Origin: a bacterium
GTDB lineage: Bacteria; Patescibacteriota; Saccharimonadia; Saccharimonadales; SZUA-47
Direction of reading: 5' to 3'
Assembly (NCBI GenBank): GCA_030427445.1
Contig: JAUIBQ010000008.1
Span: forward strand, 1-46,884
DNA: 46,884 nt
Position 1 is the stretch's first letter, and each line of letters starts with the position of its first letter. Below are positions 45,831 through 46,884 of the stretch, in pieces. The notes beneath the pieces were generated by a model that ran no database searches, was not told where the DNA came from, and worked only from the letters and a program-made list of their open reading frames with translations. The translations under genes and the position numbers were made by a program.

Positions 45831-46593
45831 AGAGCTTGAACCGATAGAGCAAGCTTTTAGATCAGTCGCTCCTTACATACTTGATAACGCCGGACATGAA
45901 GCATTAAAACTTAAAACCGATGGCACGCCAGTAACAGAGATAGACATTGAAACAGAGCGACGCATAAAGGCTGCGTTGAAGGGCTTCTATGCTGGAGTAG
46001 AGATACTTGGTGAAGAGACCGGCTACGACCCAAACAACCTACCAAATGCATGCTGGTTGATAGACCCTATAGACGGCACAAAATCGTACATAGAAAACTT
46101 TCCATCTTTCACGACCATGGGGTTGTACGTAAAAGACAACGAAGCAGTAGCGTGTGTGGTCTACAACCCTACAACAGATGAAATGTTCACTGCTGTAAAG
46201 GGCCAAGGTGCGTACCTAAACGGAGACAAGCTAGACCTTACAATGACTAAACTACCGAAAAATGCCGTTGTGAAAGCTCGTTTCGTAAAATCTATTACTG
46301 ATTTACGCCCTCCTGTAAAAGTCGAAGCTCCACCTTCAGGCGCTGGATATCCTTTTATCCAAATAGCAAAAGGAGCATTAGCCGCACGATTTAACTTTAA
46401 TGCTCATGGTCATATCCATGATTACGCTACAGGCATATTGCTCGTTCAAGAAGCTGGTGGTGTTGTCATCCCGATCAATGATGAGGAAGTGACACTTTAC
46501 TCAAAGAGCTTTGTAGCGTGTCACCCGTTACTCTCAGAGTTTATACACGATAATAAAGCAGCTCTCGCCACTATTGAAAAAGATCTATCGTAG
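45820..46593 (+). CDS. inositol monophosphatase superfamily protein
   Basis: TDGTPVTEIDIETERRI, ILGEETGY, WLIDPIDGTKSYIENFPSFTTMGL, HDYATGILLVQEAGGVV. Confidence 0.88.
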   Translation: MTFKELEPIEQAFRSVAPYILDNAGHEALKLKTDGTPVTEIDIETERRIKAALKGFYAGVEILGEETGYDPNNLPNACWLIDPIDGTKSYIENFPSFTTMGLYVKDNEAVACVVYNPTTDEMFTAVKGQGAYLNGDKLDLTMTKLPKNAVVKARFVKSITDLRPPVKVEAPPSGAGYPFIQIAKGALAARFNFNAHGHIHDYATGILLVQEAGGVVIPINDEEVTLYSKSFVACHPLLSEFIHDNKAALATIEKDLS

Positions 46594-46884
46594 TGATCTT
46601 ACGGTTTTTTCAAGCAAGGACGCATTTAATTCTATGTCTTCTTCGCCGTTTAGTTTTAATACACTAAACCCTTCATCCTCAAAACTTCTATAGTCTTCTA
46701 TAAAGCGGTTAAATCGTTCTTCAGCAACATCGTGTCCACCCATTGAAGCTCTCTGGGCTACTCTGTTTTTTGCGACTGTCGGCTGGACAAAAACTTCTAC
46801 AACAAGCACAGTGAGGTTAACATCGGCATTTTCTGCAATTTTTTTATGTTTATTCACTACTTTATTGAAAGATTCAAGATTCGT
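46585..46884 (-). CDS. zeta-toxin/P-loop-kinase-like protein, C-terminal part, truncated by window end
   Basis: Frame stays open to the window end (TNLESFNKVVNKHKK...); VAKNRVAQRASMGGHDVAEERFNRFIEDY resembles the R..GGHDV segment of zeta-like kinases. Confidence 0.55.
   Translation of the reverse strand, partial: TNLESFNKVVNKHKKIAENADVNLTVLVVEVFVQPTVAKNRVAQRASMGGHDVAEERFNRFIEDYRSFEDEGFSVLKLNGEEDIELNASLLEKTVRSLR

Overview
The window looks like a chromosomal segment from a reduced CPR/Patescibacteria genome, probably Saccharibacteria-like (taxon is inference). Recognisable protein genes: lower glycolysis (tpiA, pgk, pyk, eno and a D-lactate dehydrogenase-phosphoglycerate mutase fusion), peptidoglycan genes (murA with an N-terminal HTH, murB, murD plus a murD-like paralog, murI), folate/one-carbon genes (folD, folC, glyA), msrA/msrB, rsmA, uvrD/pcrA, an Rpf-like G5/transglycosylase protein, a surface-protein cluster, a histidine kinase and an unlinked response regulator. 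RNA genes: tmRNA, tRNA-Glu(UUC), tRNA-Arg(UCG), tRNA-Lys(CUU). The main candidate for an undescribed system is a ~117-nt structured RNA present twice. One copy abuts the 5' end of the tmRNA and the other abuts the 5' end of tRNA-Glu. The copies show compensatory changes in several helices and in a long-range loop-loop pairing. A second theme is duplication of RNA-gene 3' ends: the tmRNA 3' end flanks an HNH endonuclease gene, and tRNA-Arg and tRNA-Lys are each followed by a 145-180 bp module ending in a degenerate copy of the tRNA 3' end plus another terminator. The tmRNA itself is unusually long (563 nt), carries a ~163-nt inserted hairpin, and has a predicted 19-aa tag. No searches or folding programs were run; all pairings were found by eye.
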